Positions 19,453 to 28,279 are shown, counted from the first letter of the stretch. The stretch: 64,000 bases of DNA from JAOPZW01 sp963707695 (GCA_963707695.1 CAVPQY010000004.1:1-64000), one strand, 5' to 3'. The notes: a model not told the origin generated them from the sequence alone. Numbers and translations are program-made.

Positions 19453-19668
19453 CTAGCTCTGCGGATGCCACTGGCACCGACAGACGGCGCAGGACGCCAC
19501 CGGCTGGCCCTTGACGACCGACGAGTGTGGACGGCTGCTGCTGCCGCAGGCCGGACACGGCCCCGGGGGAGTGGGATGCCATGGGTTGCTGCAGCCCCAG
19601 GTGTACCCCCCGGGTCCGTTGTCCCGTACCGGAATCATCGGATAGCCGTCCTGAACGCAGGCGGACAT
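19453..19668 (-). CDS. 71-residue cysteine-rich zinc-ribbon-like protein
   Basis: Begins at ATG 19668, one base after the hydrolase stop, so it is translationally coupled. The sequence holds GCSNPWHPT, CPAC and CAVCRCQWH, i.e. CxxC-type knuckles spaced like a small zinc ribbon. No known family is recognised. The Cys/His spacing and tight coupling argue that it is a real small gene and not chance. Possible roles are nucleic-acid binding or a metal-binding chaperone. Confidence 0.6.
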   Translation of the reverse strand: MSACVQDGYPMIPVRDNGPGGYTWGCSNPWHPTPPGPCPACGSSSRPHSSVVKGQPVASCAVCRCQWHPQS

Positions 19669-19669
19669 C

Positions 19670-20557
19670 CTACTTGCCCGCCGCCTGCTGCAGCTTCTCG
19701 ACCGCGTGCACCACCACCGCCGGCTGCTCCTCGTGGATGAACTGGCCCGAGCCCGGGATGGTGTCCGCGGCGAAGTCCGTGAGCCGGTCGCGGAGCAGCT
19801 CGCGCTGCTCGTCGGGAACCTCCGACGGGTGCTCGACCCCACCGACGAGCAGCCTGACCGGGCCGGTGAACTCGTGCAGGTTCAGCGGCTCGGGCTTCGT
19901 CGACTTCGACATCCGCTGGAACGCGTCGATTGAGCCGGAGAGGTCGGCCACCTGCCCGGCGGTGTAATGCCGGATCAGGGCGTCGGTGACCCAGGTGGTG
20001 TCGCCCGAGTTGAGCACGATCTCCCGGCGAACCTTGTAGCGCAGCATCGACTCGTCCATCGCCAGCTTCGCCACGAACCCACCGAGCTTGAACGCCTTCC
20101 GCATGCCCGGCGTGGATGGGCTCTCCGCGGGGCCGCCGTCGATGGCGAGGACACCGCTCACCTGGCTCGGGCGGGCCACGGCGAGCCGCAGGGCGATGGA
20201 CACACCGGTGGACTGGGCCACCAGGAGCGTCCGGGTGACGCCGAGGCTGTCCAGGGCCATCTCGACCCGCCTGGTTTGAGCCCCGAACGAGTAGTCGGCC
20301 CGCCCCGGATGCGAGGACCAGCCGTAGCCGAGCGGCTCGACCACGATGCAGCGGTACCCTTGCTCGGCCAGCGGGCCCATGACGGCGCGGTAGCCGTAGG
20401 CGGCGCCGAAGATGCCGGGGATGAGCACGACCGGCTGGCCCCGCCCGATGCTGGTGGTGCGGAGGGTCTCGCCGGGGGCCACTTCGATGTCGCGGACGAC
20501 GGCGCTGTCGAGCGGGCTCGCGAGTCGCGCGAGCGCCAGGACCTGGAGCAGCATCAT
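19670..20557 (-). CDS. alpha/beta-hydrolase
   Basis: A 295-residue alpha/beta-hydrolase with an N-terminal hydrophobic segment (residues 1-15) that may be a signal or anchor. The core shows VVLIPGIFGAAYGYR (oxyanion region), the nucleophile elbow VAQSTGVS with the unusual AxSxG form, and a late GSGQFIHEEQP with the catalytic histidine. Acid residue and substrate are not certain. It starts in a 4-base overlap with the small membrane frame at 20554-20664 and ends one base before the zinc-ribbon gene. Confidence 0.83.
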   Translation of the reverse strand: MMLLQVLALARLASPLDSAVVRDIEVAPGETLRTTSIGRGQPVVLIPGIFGAAYGYRAVMGPLAEQGYRCIVVEPLGYGWSSHPGRADYSFGAQTRRVEMALDSLGVTRTLLVAQSTGVSIALRLAVARPSQVSGVLAIDGGPAESPSTPGMRKAFKLGGFVAKLAMDESMLRYKVRREIVLNSGDTTWVTDALIRHYTAGQVADLSGSIDAFQRMSKSTKPEPLNLHEFTGPVRLLVGGVEHPSEVPDEQRELLRDRLTDFAADTIPGSGQFIHEEQPAVVVHAVEKLQQAAGK

Positions 20558-20664
20558 GGGCGGGAGATCTCCTTCCGGCACGCGCTCGCGAGGGAATACG
20601 TCGCGAGGACCACCGCGGCGGCGAGCGCCAGGGCGACGTACGCCAGGATGGCCTGTGAAGTCAC
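20554..20664 (-). CDS. 36-residue single-pass membrane microprotein
   Basis: A GTG-initiated frame encoding TSQAILAYVALALAAAVV and LATYSLASACRKEIS: one hydrophobic helix followed by a short basic tail. Its TGA overlaps the hydrolase ATG (ATGA), the usual sign of coupling. It is short, so chance is possible. The helix, start and overlap together make it a reasonable candidate. No homologue is recognised. Confidence 0.4.
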   Translation of the reverse strand: MTSQAILAYVALALAAAVVLATYSLASACRKEISRP

Positions 20665-20841
20665 GGTGGCGACCTTCGGTGGAGGGAACCGCCCCTGGTG
20701 CCGGACTGCGAGGTGGGTATTGGAAGGTACCCTCGCGGACAACGAATAGCGAGCGGCGCCCCGGCTGCCCCCGCGGCCGGTGCGTCGCCCGGAGCTTCGG
20801 GCTCGGACCAAGCGCTAGCTGCCCGCTGTCACCCCGGAGGC

Positions 20842-22740
20842 CTACGCCCGCGGGTACCCGATCGCCGACAACCCGGCCGAGATCTCCTCGAGGCTCGAGG
20901 AATCGTCGATCGTCGCCGGCACCGTCCACGGTTCGCCGTCCGCGATCTTCTTCACCGTACCCCGAACGATCTTGCCCGACCGCGTCTTGGGCAGCCGCTT
21001 CACCACCATCGCCGTCTTGAAGGACGCGACCGGCCCGATCCGCCGGCGCACCAGCTCCACCAGCTCCGCGACCAGCTCGGTCCGGTCCCGGCTCGCCCCG
21101 GCCTTGAGCACCACCAGGCCGAGCGGCACCTCGCCCTTGAGCGCGTCGGCGACGCCCACCACGGCGCACTCGGCGACGTCCGGGTGCGCCGCCAGCACCT
21201 CCTCCATCCGGCCCGTGCTGAGCCGGTGCCCGGCGACGTTGATCACGTCGTCGGTGCGGCCCATGATCCAGAGGTAGCCGTCCTCGTCCTTGTAGCCGGC
21301 GTCGGCCGTGAGGTAGTAGCCGGGATAGGCGTCGAGGTAGGTCTTCCGGAAGCCCTGGTCGTTGTTCCAGAGCGTCGGCGTGGCACCCGGGGCAAGCGGG
21401 AGTTTCATCACGACGTTGCCGTGCTCTCCCGCCGCCACCTCCCTGCCTCGGTCGTCCAGCACGCGCACGTCCCAGCCCGGCACCGGCAGCGCGCACGACC
21501 CGGGCTTGACCGGCACGAGTCCCAGCCCCGGGCAGTTGCAGCCGACCGGCCAGGCCGTCTCGGTCTGCCACCAGTGATCGATCACCGGAATGCCGAGCTG
21601 TCGCTCGGCCCACTCGAGGGTCGGCGGGTCGCAGCGCTCGCCGGCCAGGAACAGGGCGCGGAGCTGCGACAGATCGTAGCGGCGGATGTGCTCGCCCTCG
21701 GGGTCGTCGCGCTTGATGGCGCGGAACGCGGTCGGGGCGGTGAAGAAGGCGCGGACCCCATGCTGCGCGATAACCCGCCAGAACGCGCCCGCGTCGGGCG
21801 TGCCGACCGGCTTGCCCTCGTACAGCACCGTGGTGTTCCCGTGAAACAGCGGGCCGTAGACGATGTACGAGTGACCCACCACCCAGCCCACGTCGGAGGC
21901 CGCCCAGTACACCTCGCCCGGCTCGACCCCGTAGACGTTCCGCATGCTCCAGGTGAGGCCGACCAGATGCCCGCCGTTGTCGCGGATGATGCCCTTGGGG
22001 TTTCCGGTGGTGCCCGATGTGTACAGGATGTAGAGCGGATCGGTGGCGAGCACCGGGACGCAGTCCACTGGCCGGGCGGCGGCGGCGAGCTCGTGCCAGT
22101 CGTAGTCCCGCCCCGGCACCAGCGTCGCCTTCGCCTCGGGACGCTGCAGCACGATACAGCAGTCGGGCGTCGCGACGGCCAGCTCGATCGCCTCGTCGAG
22201 CATGGGCTTGTAGGGAACCACCCGATCGACCTCGATGCCGCACGAGGCGGTCAGGACGGCCTTGGGCCGCGCGTCGGTGAGCCGGCTGGCCAGCGCGGCC
22301 GACGCGAACCCGCCGAAGACCACCGAATGGATCGCGCCGATGCGGGCGCAGGCCAGCATGCCGATCACGGTCTCGGGGATCATCGGCATGTAGATCACGA
22401 CCCGGTCGCCCCGGCCGACGCCCTTCGCGGCCAGCACGCCCGCGAACCGGGCCACCTCGTCGCGCAGCTCGCGGTAGGTCCAGGTCCGGATGGTCGAGGT
22501 GACGGGGCTGTCATAGATCAGGGCGACCTGATCGGCGCGCCCGCCCTCGACGTGGCGGTCGAGGGCGTTGTAGCAGCTGTTGGTCTCGGCGCCGGGAAAC
22601 CAGCGGTAGAAGGGCGCGCGGGAAGCGTCCAGCACCGCGTCCCACCGGCGGTACCAGTGCACGGCCTCCGCGGCCTCGGCCCAGAAGGCCTCGGGCGCCG
22701 AGCGCCAGCGGTCGTAGACCTCGTGGTATGTGGGGGGCAC
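20842..22740 (-). CDS. prpE: propionyl-CoA synthetase / acetyl-CoA synthetase-like AMP-forming ligase
   Basis: A 632-residue ANL-superfamily acyl-CoA synthetase, which activates propionate (or acetate) to the CoA thioester through an acyl-adenylate. Motifs are YILYTSGTTGNPKGI (phosphate loop), WVVGHSYIVYGPLFHGNTTV (typical of PrpE), DHWWQTETAWPVG, YYLTADAGYKDEDGYLWIMG and the C-terminal catalytic lysine in LPKTRSGKIVRG. The start is GTG 22740. Assignment to propionate over acetate rests on the family-specific segments and is likely but not proven. Downstream genes run in the same direction after a 177-bp gap. Confidence 0.88.
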   Translation of the reverse strand: MPPTYHEVYDRWRSAPEAFWAEAAEAVHWYRRWDAVLDASRAPFYRWFPGAETNSCYNALDRHVEGGRADQVALIYDSPVTSTIRTWTYRELRDEVARFAGVLAAKGVGRGDRVVIYMPMIPETVIGMLACARIGAIHSVVFGGFASAALASRLTDARPKAVLTASCGIEVDRVVPYKPMLDEAIELAVATPDCCIVLQRPEAKATLVPGRDYDWHELAAAARPVDCVPVLATDPLYILYTSGTTGNPKGIIRDNGGHLVGLTWSMRNVYGVEPGEVYWAASDVGWVVGHSYIVYGPLFHGNTTVLYEGKPVGTPDAGAFWRVIAQHGVRAFFTAPTAFRAIKRDDPEGEHIRRYDLSQLRALFLAGERCDPPTLEWAERQLGIPVIDHWWQTETAWPVGCNCPGLGLVPVKPGSCALPVPGWDVRVLDDRGREVAAGEHGNVVMKLPLAPGATPTLWNNDQGFRKTYLDAYPGYYLTADAGYKDEDGYLWIMGRTDDVINVAGHRLSTGRMEEVLAAHPDVAECAVVGVADALKGEVPLGLVVLKAGASRDRTELVAELVELVRRRIGPVASFKTAMVVKRLPKTRSGKIVRGTVKKIADGEPWTVPATIDDSSSLEEISAGLSAIGYPRA

Positions 22741-22889
22741 AGCTTCAACCTTTCTCGGCGCTCAACGGGGCGACGCCACGGCGAACGGCGGGGTGATCGG
22801 AGGAACGGTGATCATGATGTCGTCGTGATAGGAGATCGCACGATAAGGCGGGCGGGGGGTGGCGCGCCAGAGGATGACAAGGGCCCAGG

Positions 22890-24576
22890 TCAGCCCAGCG
22901 GGCGCACACGCGGCCCGATGCGCAGCTCGTGGCCTTCGTGCGACAGGAGCACATCCGCCACCGGCCGCGCGTCTCGCGACCGCGGCCGGTGCATCGCCCA
23001 CCACTCCTCCGCCCGCTCCGCGCTCCACTCCGATGTGAGAGGCACCGCGTCCAATCGTTCGCTCAGGACCTCCGCGCTCGCCGGCCGGCGCGCCGGATCC
23101 TTCTCCAGACACTCCATCACCAGCGCCTCGAGCGCCGCCGGCATCGCCCGCCCGATCCGCGCCGAGGGCCGCTGCGGCTCCGCCTGGGCGTGCTGCATCA
23201 TCACCTGCACGGCGTTCTGCCCCTCGAAGACCATCTTGCCCGTGAGCAGCCAGTAGGCGACACACCCCACCGCGTACAGGTCCACCCGGTGGTCGGTTGG
23301 CCGCGCCGAGCACCACCTCCGGCGCCATGTACCCCGGTGTGCCGCTCCAGCTATCGTCGGTGCTGAGCTTCACCAGCTCACGGTCGGTGTCGCGGGCGCT
23401 GTCGAGCTTGACCAGCCCGAAGTCGAGCACCTTGACGAAGTCGAACGTCGTGCCGGCCCGGCTCACCACGACGTTGGCCGGCTTGATGTCGCGGTGGACC
23501 AGACCGTTCGCGTGCGCGTCCTGCAGCGCGGCGCAGACCTGGCGCAGGAGGTGGACCACCCGCTCCGCCGGCAGCGGCCCGTGCTGCCGGACCAGGGTGT
23601 CGAGGTCGAGCCCGTCGAGCAGCTCCATCACGTAGTACAGCCGGCCGTCCTCGGTGACGCCGAAGTCGTAGAGCTGCACGGTGTGGGGTGACGTGAGCGC
23701 GGCGGTGGCGCGCGCCTCGCGCTCGAAGCGGCGCACCAGCAGCTCGGGATCGGCGGACATCCGCCGGCACCGCCAGCTGGCGGATGAGCTTGATCGCCGC
23801 CGGCCGGATCAGCAGCCGGTGGCGCGCGCGCCAGACCTCGCCCATGCCGCCCCCGCCGATCTTCTCCTCCAGCAGGTACTGCCCCAGCTCGCTCGCCTCG
23901 GCGACCTGCCGGCGGAGGCCGTAGAGGACCCGGGAGACGATCGTCGCCACGTGGTGCCCAGCACACTCCAGAGGACCGTGTTGAGGGTCATGTGGAGCTT
24001 CTGGTAGCCCGGGCTGAAGCCGGGCAGGAACGCCGTCGGGTGATGGCGCGCGATGCACACCACGACGGTCGGGGCGAAGACCAGGGCCGAGATCAGCGCG
24101 GTCCGGCCGGGCCGGGAGGGCATCAGGATGGCGCGCACCATCACGGTGACCAGCAGGGCCAGGAGAACCTGGAGAATCTGGCCTTCGTCCGCCACGGTCA
24201 TGAACGAGAGAAAGACGCCGGCCACCGTGAAGGCGAGGACGTCGAGCGCGCCCAGGCTCAGCAGCGACAGCCTGGCTCGGCTGGTGACCAGCCAGACCAC
24301 GCCCATGGTCAGGCTGGCGCAGAGGTGGCCGAGGGCCACCGGTCCGCGCACCACGGCGCCGAACGGCGCGCCGCCGATGAGGGTCAGGCTGGCGAGGAGG
24401 AAGAGGTAGAAGCCCAACGAGACCAGGAAGAGCGTCTTGGCGAGGAGGGCCAGCCGCTCCCGCACGAAGCCCGGTCCGCTGGAGCTGTCGAGGCCGCGCT
24501 CGAGCAGAGCGCGGCCCCCGAGACCGGTTGGCCTGGTCGGCGATGCCGGCGCGCTCAGGGGGTTTGGCTCGGACAT
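22890..24576 (-). CDS. Ser/Thr protein kinase with N-terminal multi-pass membrane domain (frameshifted)
   Basis: Starts at ATG 24576 (MSEPNPLSAPASP). Residues about 35-190 form roughly six hydrophobic helices (LFLVSLGFYLFLLASLTLIGG and others). A cytoplasmic kinase follows: LEEKIGGGGMGEVWRARH, REARATAALTSPHTVQLYDFG, HRDIKPANVVV, VLDFGLVKLD, GTPGYMAPEVVLG and VDLYAVGCVAYWLL. This order, with membrane domain first, is opposite to the other kinases in the window. Three frame changes occur, near 23945 (one base short), 23765 (+1) and 23290 (+1). It lies upstream of prpE on the same strand, with a 149-bp gap. Confidence 0.8.
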
Positions 24577-24674
24577 GGGGTGAAGATGGCAGGCGTCGGG
24601 CGCCAGGCAAGGCACTGGACGGCGGGGTGCGACTCAGGCTGACGGGCGGGGACCACTCAGGGGGTAGGCGGGTC

Positions 24675-24926
24675 CTACACCGGGTGCTCACTCGACAGCG
24701 GCGGCCCATCATCGGACCCCCGCACCTCGACGTAGTGGCTGGAGATCGCGTCGTCCGCGATCAGCTCGACCCGGGACCGATCGGCGCGCAGCCGGTAGGC
24801 CTCCTGCTCCGCGGTAGACAGTCCCGTCCACCAGAGCAGATTCACCACGACGGTCGAGGCGCCGGGGAGCTGATCGGCCTCGATGTCGCCGAGGGCCTGT
24901 TCCAGGCTGTCACACCGGGTGATCAA
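24675..24926 (-). CDS. hypothetical 83-residue protein
   Basis: A small acidic open frame (CDSLEQALGDIEADQLPGAS, VVVNLLWWTGLSTAEQEAYR, LRADRSRVELIADDAISSHY). The only in-frame start is TTG 24926, with no clear ribosome-binding site. The composition looks protein-like, with an alpha/beta pattern, but no family is recognised. No operon link is evident. Confidence 0.5.
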   Translation of the reverse strand: MITRCDSLEQALGDIEADQLPGASTVVVNLLWWTGLSTAEQEAYRLRADRSRVELIADDAISSHYVEVRGSDDGPPLSSEHPV

Positions 24927-25045
24927 GACGGGACCGCGAGAACAGAGGGGAGGATGGTGCCAGGCATGATGCCGCCGCCTTCGGTCGAGGAGCCTCCACC
25001 GGCGGAGGTTCGAGAGATCTCCGCAACGTAGCCCGCCGCTCCATC

Positions 25046-25085
25046 AAAAGCGAGCAGCCGGCTCGTCCGAAGACGGGCCGGCTGC
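25046..25085 (-). terminator. intrinsic terminator of csp copy 2
   Basis: On the minus strand: a 14-bp stem, GCAGCCGGC-C-CGTC closing a TTCG loop and GACG-A-GCCGGCTGC, with one mismatch or wobble. It is followed after a few bases by TTTT. The C(TTCG)G loop is an extra-stable tetraloop. It starts 37 bases after the csp stop. Confidence 0.75.
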
Positions 25086-25122
25086 CACGACTTCCGGCGC
25101 GACGTGCGCCGCGCCGCGCGGG

Positions 25123-25329
25123 CTACAGCTTGGTCACGTTCTCCGCCGCCGGGCCCTTCTGCCCCTGCACTACGTCGAACTCCACCTTGTCACCCTCGGC
25201 CAGGCTCTTGAAGCCCTGCCCCTGGATGGCGGAATGATGGACGAAGCAGTCCTTCTGGCCGTCCGAAGGGGTGATGAAGCCGAAGCCCTTCGCGTCGTTG
25301 AACCATTTGACCGTCCCGGTCGTGCGCAT
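25123..25329 (-). CDS. csp: cold-shock protein, CspA family (second copy)
   Basis: A 68-residue cold-shock domain, nearly identical to the copy at 18845-19057 (same RNP1 KGFGFI and RNP2 DCFVHHSAI; differences include PSDG for PEDG and VVQGQ for VVAGQ). An RNA chaperone in the cytoplasm. Its untranslated leader is longer (about 144 bases from hairpin to start) but has the same box-hairpin element and promoter geometry. A strong terminator follows. Two near-identical copies with the same leader suggest dosage or staged expression, and not different binding specificity. Confidence 0.95.
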   Translation of the reverse strand: MRTTGTVKWFNDAKGFGFITPSDGQKDCFVHHSAIQGQGFKSLAEGDKVEFDVVQGQKGPAAENVTKL

Positions 25330-25473
25330 ATCTCCCTGCTCCTTGTGCTGGTGTAATCGGGAGTGAGGACGTGCCGCACGGCCGACTACGGGTAGCGTGG
25401 CTCCCACCCCCACGCTGGGCTCGGCTGCCGCGGCGCGGCACGCGCCAGGGAACGGCAACCCCTGCAAACTCGA

Positions 25474-25513
25474 CAGGGCCGGCATCAACGCCGGCCCCGG
25501 CCTGATCACGTTG
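25474..25513 (-). promoter_or_regulatory. csp leader element, second copy
   Basis: In the transcript direction: CAACGTGATCAGG, then a 9-bp GC stem with loop TTGA (GGGCCGGCG and TGCCGGCCC). Unlike the other two copies, no T-run follows directly; the next bases are TGTCGAGTTTGC. The distance from the -10 box to CAACG is 32 bp. Confidence 0.72.
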
Positions 25514-25545
25514 AGCCCGGGCGCCCCGCGCCCGGATTGGGCATC

Positions 25546-25574
25546 AAAGTACCTCGCCGGATGGGTACCGGCAA
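25546..25574 (-). promoter_or_regulatory. promoter of csp copy 2
   Basis: On the minus strand: TTGCCG, 17 bp, TACTTT. The -35 is identical to that of csp copy 1 and the distance to the leader box is conserved. Confidence 0.68.
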
Positions 25575-25579
25575 GCCGC

Positions 25580-25834
25580 TTACGCCTTGGCGGACGCCCC
25601 CGGACCCTCCCGGAACGCCCGCCGGGTCTGCCGCAGCATCTCCTCCAGCTCGTCCTTGAGCTGGCCGATCTGCCCCTCCATCTCCTCCAGCGAGGCGCAG
25701 TCGGGGGTGACCGCCAGCATGCCGTTGGCGTGGCGCACGATGCGCTGGAGGAAGATATGGACCGACGGCCCGTGGGCATGGGCCGGGTGATGCACCCTGA
25801 GGCCGAATCGCGGAGTCAGGCGGGGCGCGGACAC
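25580..25834 (-). CDS. hypothetical 84-residue protein with coiled-coil tail
   Basis: The sequence has a central VHIFLQRIVRHANGMLAV segment and a C-terminal heptad-like helix (LEEMEGQIGQLKDELEEMLR). No family is recognised. It follows the radical SAM gene by 10 bases in the same direction, so it is probably its operon partner. Its stop lies just before the csp promoter. Confidence 0.6.
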   Translation of the reverse strand: MSAPRLTPRFGLRVHHPAHAHGPSVHIFLQRIVRHANGMLAVTPDCASLEEMEGQIGQLKDELEEMLRQTRRAFREGPGASAKA

Positions 25835-25844
25835 GGGCGCCTCC

Positions 25845-27528
25845 TCAATTGGGAAGTGGCGCGTTCAGGGTGACAGCCGCCGCGCGGCCGCGGCGGGTGC
25901 CGTGGAGCGGGGTGACGGACGGGTCGCCCTGGCTCTTCAGGTACGCGTTGGGGTCGTGCATGACGGCGTCGGCCGGCAGGTGCTGGTGCAGCGCGCCGAG
26001 GTCCCGCCGGATCCGGTCCTGGTAGAACGCGGGCAGCCGGTCGCTCTCCCCCTCCATGAAACCGCGCACGCCCGGGTCGGTGTCGATCAGGCCCCGGATG
26101 GTGGTGTGATAAGCGATCCGGCCCCAGCCCTCGGACGAGACGGCGCGCACCACGTTCATCCACCGCGGGATCGCGGCGTCGGTGGCCGCCAGCCGCCGCC
26201 CGATGGCCCGCCAGCTGAACGAATAGCTGGTCAGGTCCACCAGCCGGTCGTAGAACTCGGGCCAGGCGTAGTGAGCCGGCCGCACGTTCATCGCATGGTT
26301 GTTGTTGAGGAAGGTGAACGGGAACGGGAGCACCCGGCCGGCGCGCTGGTAGTCCAGGTTCATCGGCGCCGCCCGGCCGAAGGCCGAGAGCAGCGAGTAC
26401 GCCGGAAAGGCGCCGGGCGCCAGGTCGATGAACTTCTTGGTGAGCTCGAACGGCTCCGGCCCCTCGTCGCTGTCGAGACCGAGCACGAAGTTGGTCTGGA
26501 CGTAGGGGACGTAGCGCATGAGCAGGTTCACGTGGTCGGCCACCTGGCGGACCTTCTCCATGCCGGTGTGCCGGGTCTTGGACTTGTTCCCCAGGGCGAA
26601 CCACGACTCGATCCCCGGCAGCAGCGCCTGGAAGCCGTTCCGGCGGAGCCGCACGAGGTGCGGCTCGGACAGCAGCGAGAGGCTGCTCTCGGCGATGTGG
26701 CGCATCCGCCCGGGCGGCACCACCGCCTCGATGGCGTTCATGTAGTCGTCGAACCGCACCCCGAAGTTGGGATCGTGCCAGCCGACGATCGGGTTCCGCA
26801 TCCGGGTGAGCAGGAAGGAGAGGTCCTCGCTCAACTGGGCGAAGCCGAGCGGCTGATAGTCCACCGTGGAGTCGATGCAGAAGCTGCAGGTGTAGGGGCA
26901 GCCCAGGCTGCCGATCATCGGCACGATCTTGATCGCCCGGGTGGACTTGGCCAGCGTCGCCTCCACGAACTTCCAGCGCGCCGCCAGGCTCGGGCAGCTC
27001 GGGCGGGTGGCGGCTGGCCGAGATCGCGCGGCCCAGGGGACGGGACGGGGCGCACTCCTCCAGCACCTCGTGCAGCACCTGCCGGTCGGTGAAGCCGAGC
27101 ACGTAGTCGAAATAGCTCTGCGCGTCCTCGGGATAGCAGCGGGCATGCGGCCCGCCGAGCACCGTGACGGCCCCCCGCTGGCGGAAGAGGCTGCTCAGCG
27201 CATAGGCGAGCTGCGCCGCCTCGGTGAACGCGCCGATGAAGAGGAGCTCGACGTCGGCGGGGATCTCCGTCAGCAGGTTCTCCGCGCCGGTGTAGCAGAC
27301 GTAATGCACCTCGTGTCCCGCCTCTTCGCACCACACCGCCAGGGCCTGGGGCATGATGCTGGCGAAGTTGGCGTTCATGATCCGCCCGTACAGGCTGCGG
27401 CGGGTGTTCTTGGTGACGAGATCGAGGATGGCGACTTTGCGGCGGCGGCCGGACTGGCGCGAGCCCGCGAGGGGGGAAGGCGAGGTGGAAAGGACCACGA
27501 GAGAGCACCTCGGTACGGAGGTGAACAC
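25845..27528 (-). CDS. B12-binding-type radical SAM protein (one frameshift)
   Basis: The N-terminal half reads as a cobalamin-binding-like Rossmann domain (KVAILDLVTKNTRRSLYGRI, VELLFIGAFTEAAQLAY, VTVLGGPHARCYPEDA). A radical SAM domain follows with the cluster motif CPYTCSFC (C-x3-C-x2-C) near 26890. Such enzymes generate a 5'-deoxyadenosyl radical for methylation or rearrangement of an unknown substrate. One net +1 shift near 27000 separates the domains; the peptides ASRHPPELP and SLAARWKFVE meet there. GTG 27528 is used as start, but a GTG 27 bases downstream is also possible. The gene ends with PLPN at 25845. Confidence 0.8.
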
Positions 27529-27616
27529 TCGTATCGCTGGGTCCCGGAAGTGGGGCGGAGAAATAGGAGTGGGGAGCGACGCGCCGCTCGCTCTAGGTTC
27601 CGGCGCTCTTGGATGC

Positions 27617-27655
27617 TATACTACAGCGCTACATACCGCAAGGCTACATATCGCA
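27617..27655 (+). promoter_or_regulatory. extended -10 promoter with tandem operator repeats
   Basis: TGCTATACT forms an extended -10 (TATACT at 27617-27622). Just downstream are two direct copies of GCTACATAYCGCA (27628-27640 and 27643-27655), 15 bp apart. They lie 30-60 bp upstream of the XRE start, where a repressor would block transcription. Confidence 0.55.
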
Positions 27656-27685
27656 GCCGACGCGGCTTCCACCCCGAAAGGCCCC

Positions 27686-27934
27686 ATGGTTCGTCTCACC
27701 CTGTACCACATCATGCGGCGGCGTGGCATCACCGCCTACGCCCTCAGCCGCGGCACCGGGCTGAGCTATCCCAGCGCGTACCGGATGTCGCGGCCCGCGG
27801 GGACCTTCGGCCGGCTGCATGCCGACACGCTCGAGCGGTTGTGTGATTTCTTCCGGGTACAGCCGGGCGAGCTGATACGCTGGACGCCGGGGGGCAACGG
27901 CGGGCCACGCCCCCGAGGCCGGCGCTCAGTATGA
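27686..27934 (+). CDS. small XRE/Cro-type helix-turn-helix protein
   Basis: An 82-residue protein consisting almost only of a helix-turn-helix (YHIMRRRGITAYALSRGTGL, SYPSAYRMSR, DTLERLCDFFRVQPGELI). The last part is characteristic of Cro/CI-like YozG-type regulators. It is likely a DNA-binding autoregulator acting at the repeats at 27628-27655. Its stop overlaps the end of the convergent rpsU by nine bases. Confidence 0.8.
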   Translation: MVRLTLYHIMRRRGITAYALSRGTGLSYPSAYRMSRPAGTFGRLHADTLERLCDFFRVQPGELIRWTPGGNGGPRPRGRRSV

Positions 27935-28129
27935 CCAGGCGGGAATCCGCCGCTTCTTCCGCTTGCGCCGGCGCGCGGCGGCGCTCTTGAGGGTCCGGGC
28001 CGCGCTGGGCTTGAGATAGTGCCGCCGCCGCTTGAGCTCGGTGAAGAGTCCCTCCTTCACCAGCTTCCGGCGCAGGACCTTGAGGGCGCGTTCCACGCTG
28101 TCGCCCTCGCCGAGCTGAATCTCTGCCAT
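27926..28129 (-). CDS. rpsU: 30S ribosomal protein S21
   Basis: A 67-residue S21: the N-terminal segment EIQLGEGDSVERALKVLRRK and a long basic tail (RRHYLKPSAARTLKSAAARR, RKRKKRR). S21 sits near the mRNA exit of the 30S subunit and helps base-pairing initiation. The start at 28129 is set by GGAGG 4-8 bases upstream; an in-frame ATG at 28186 would run through the leader hairpin and is rejected. It shares its leader and promoter design with the two csp genes. Confidence 0.95.
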   Translation of the reverse strand: MAEIQLGEGDSVERALKVLRRKLVKEGLFTELKRRRHYLKPSAARTLKSAAARRRKRKKRRIPAWSY

Positions 28130-28167
28130 GGCCCCTCCGGGAAGGCCGGTGGCGCGTCCGCCCAAGC

Positions 28168-28210
28168 AAAAAGGGGCCGGCGACACGCCAGCCCCATCCT
28201 GATCACGTTG
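28168..28210 (-). promoter_or_regulatory. rpsU leader element: CAACGTGATCAGG box plus hairpin and T-run
   Basis: In the transcript direction: CAACGTGATCAGG, then a 10-bp stem (GGGGCTGGCG and CGCCGGCCCC, loop TGT), then TTTTT. The T-run ends 38 bases before the rpsU start. By structure it is the best terminator of the three leader copies, so it could be an attenuator in front of rpsU. Confidence 0.78.
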
Positions 28211-28245
28211 CCTGCCGGACGCGCGACCGCTCCGGCTTGGGCCTG

Positions 28246-28274
28246 AAGCTACCCGCCCCCCGAAAGGGGCGCAA
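28246..28274 (-). promoter_or_regulatory. promoter of rpsU
   Basis: On the minus strand: TTGCGC, 17 bp, TAGCTT, placed 35 bp before the leader box, the same geometry as both csp promoters. Confidence 0.65.
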
Positions 28275-28279
28275 GCGAA

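Noticed and set aside
20698..23256. A very long plus-strand open frame opposite the prpE and kinase genes
   Set aside because: Antisense shadow typical of high-GC DNA. The minus strand encodes recognisable enzymes with full motifs; the plus frame has no family features and crosses gene borders.
28129..28186. An upstream start (ATG 28186) for rpsU
   Set aside because: It would translate the conserved leader hairpin; the GGAGG site fits ATG 28129 and S21 length is then normal.
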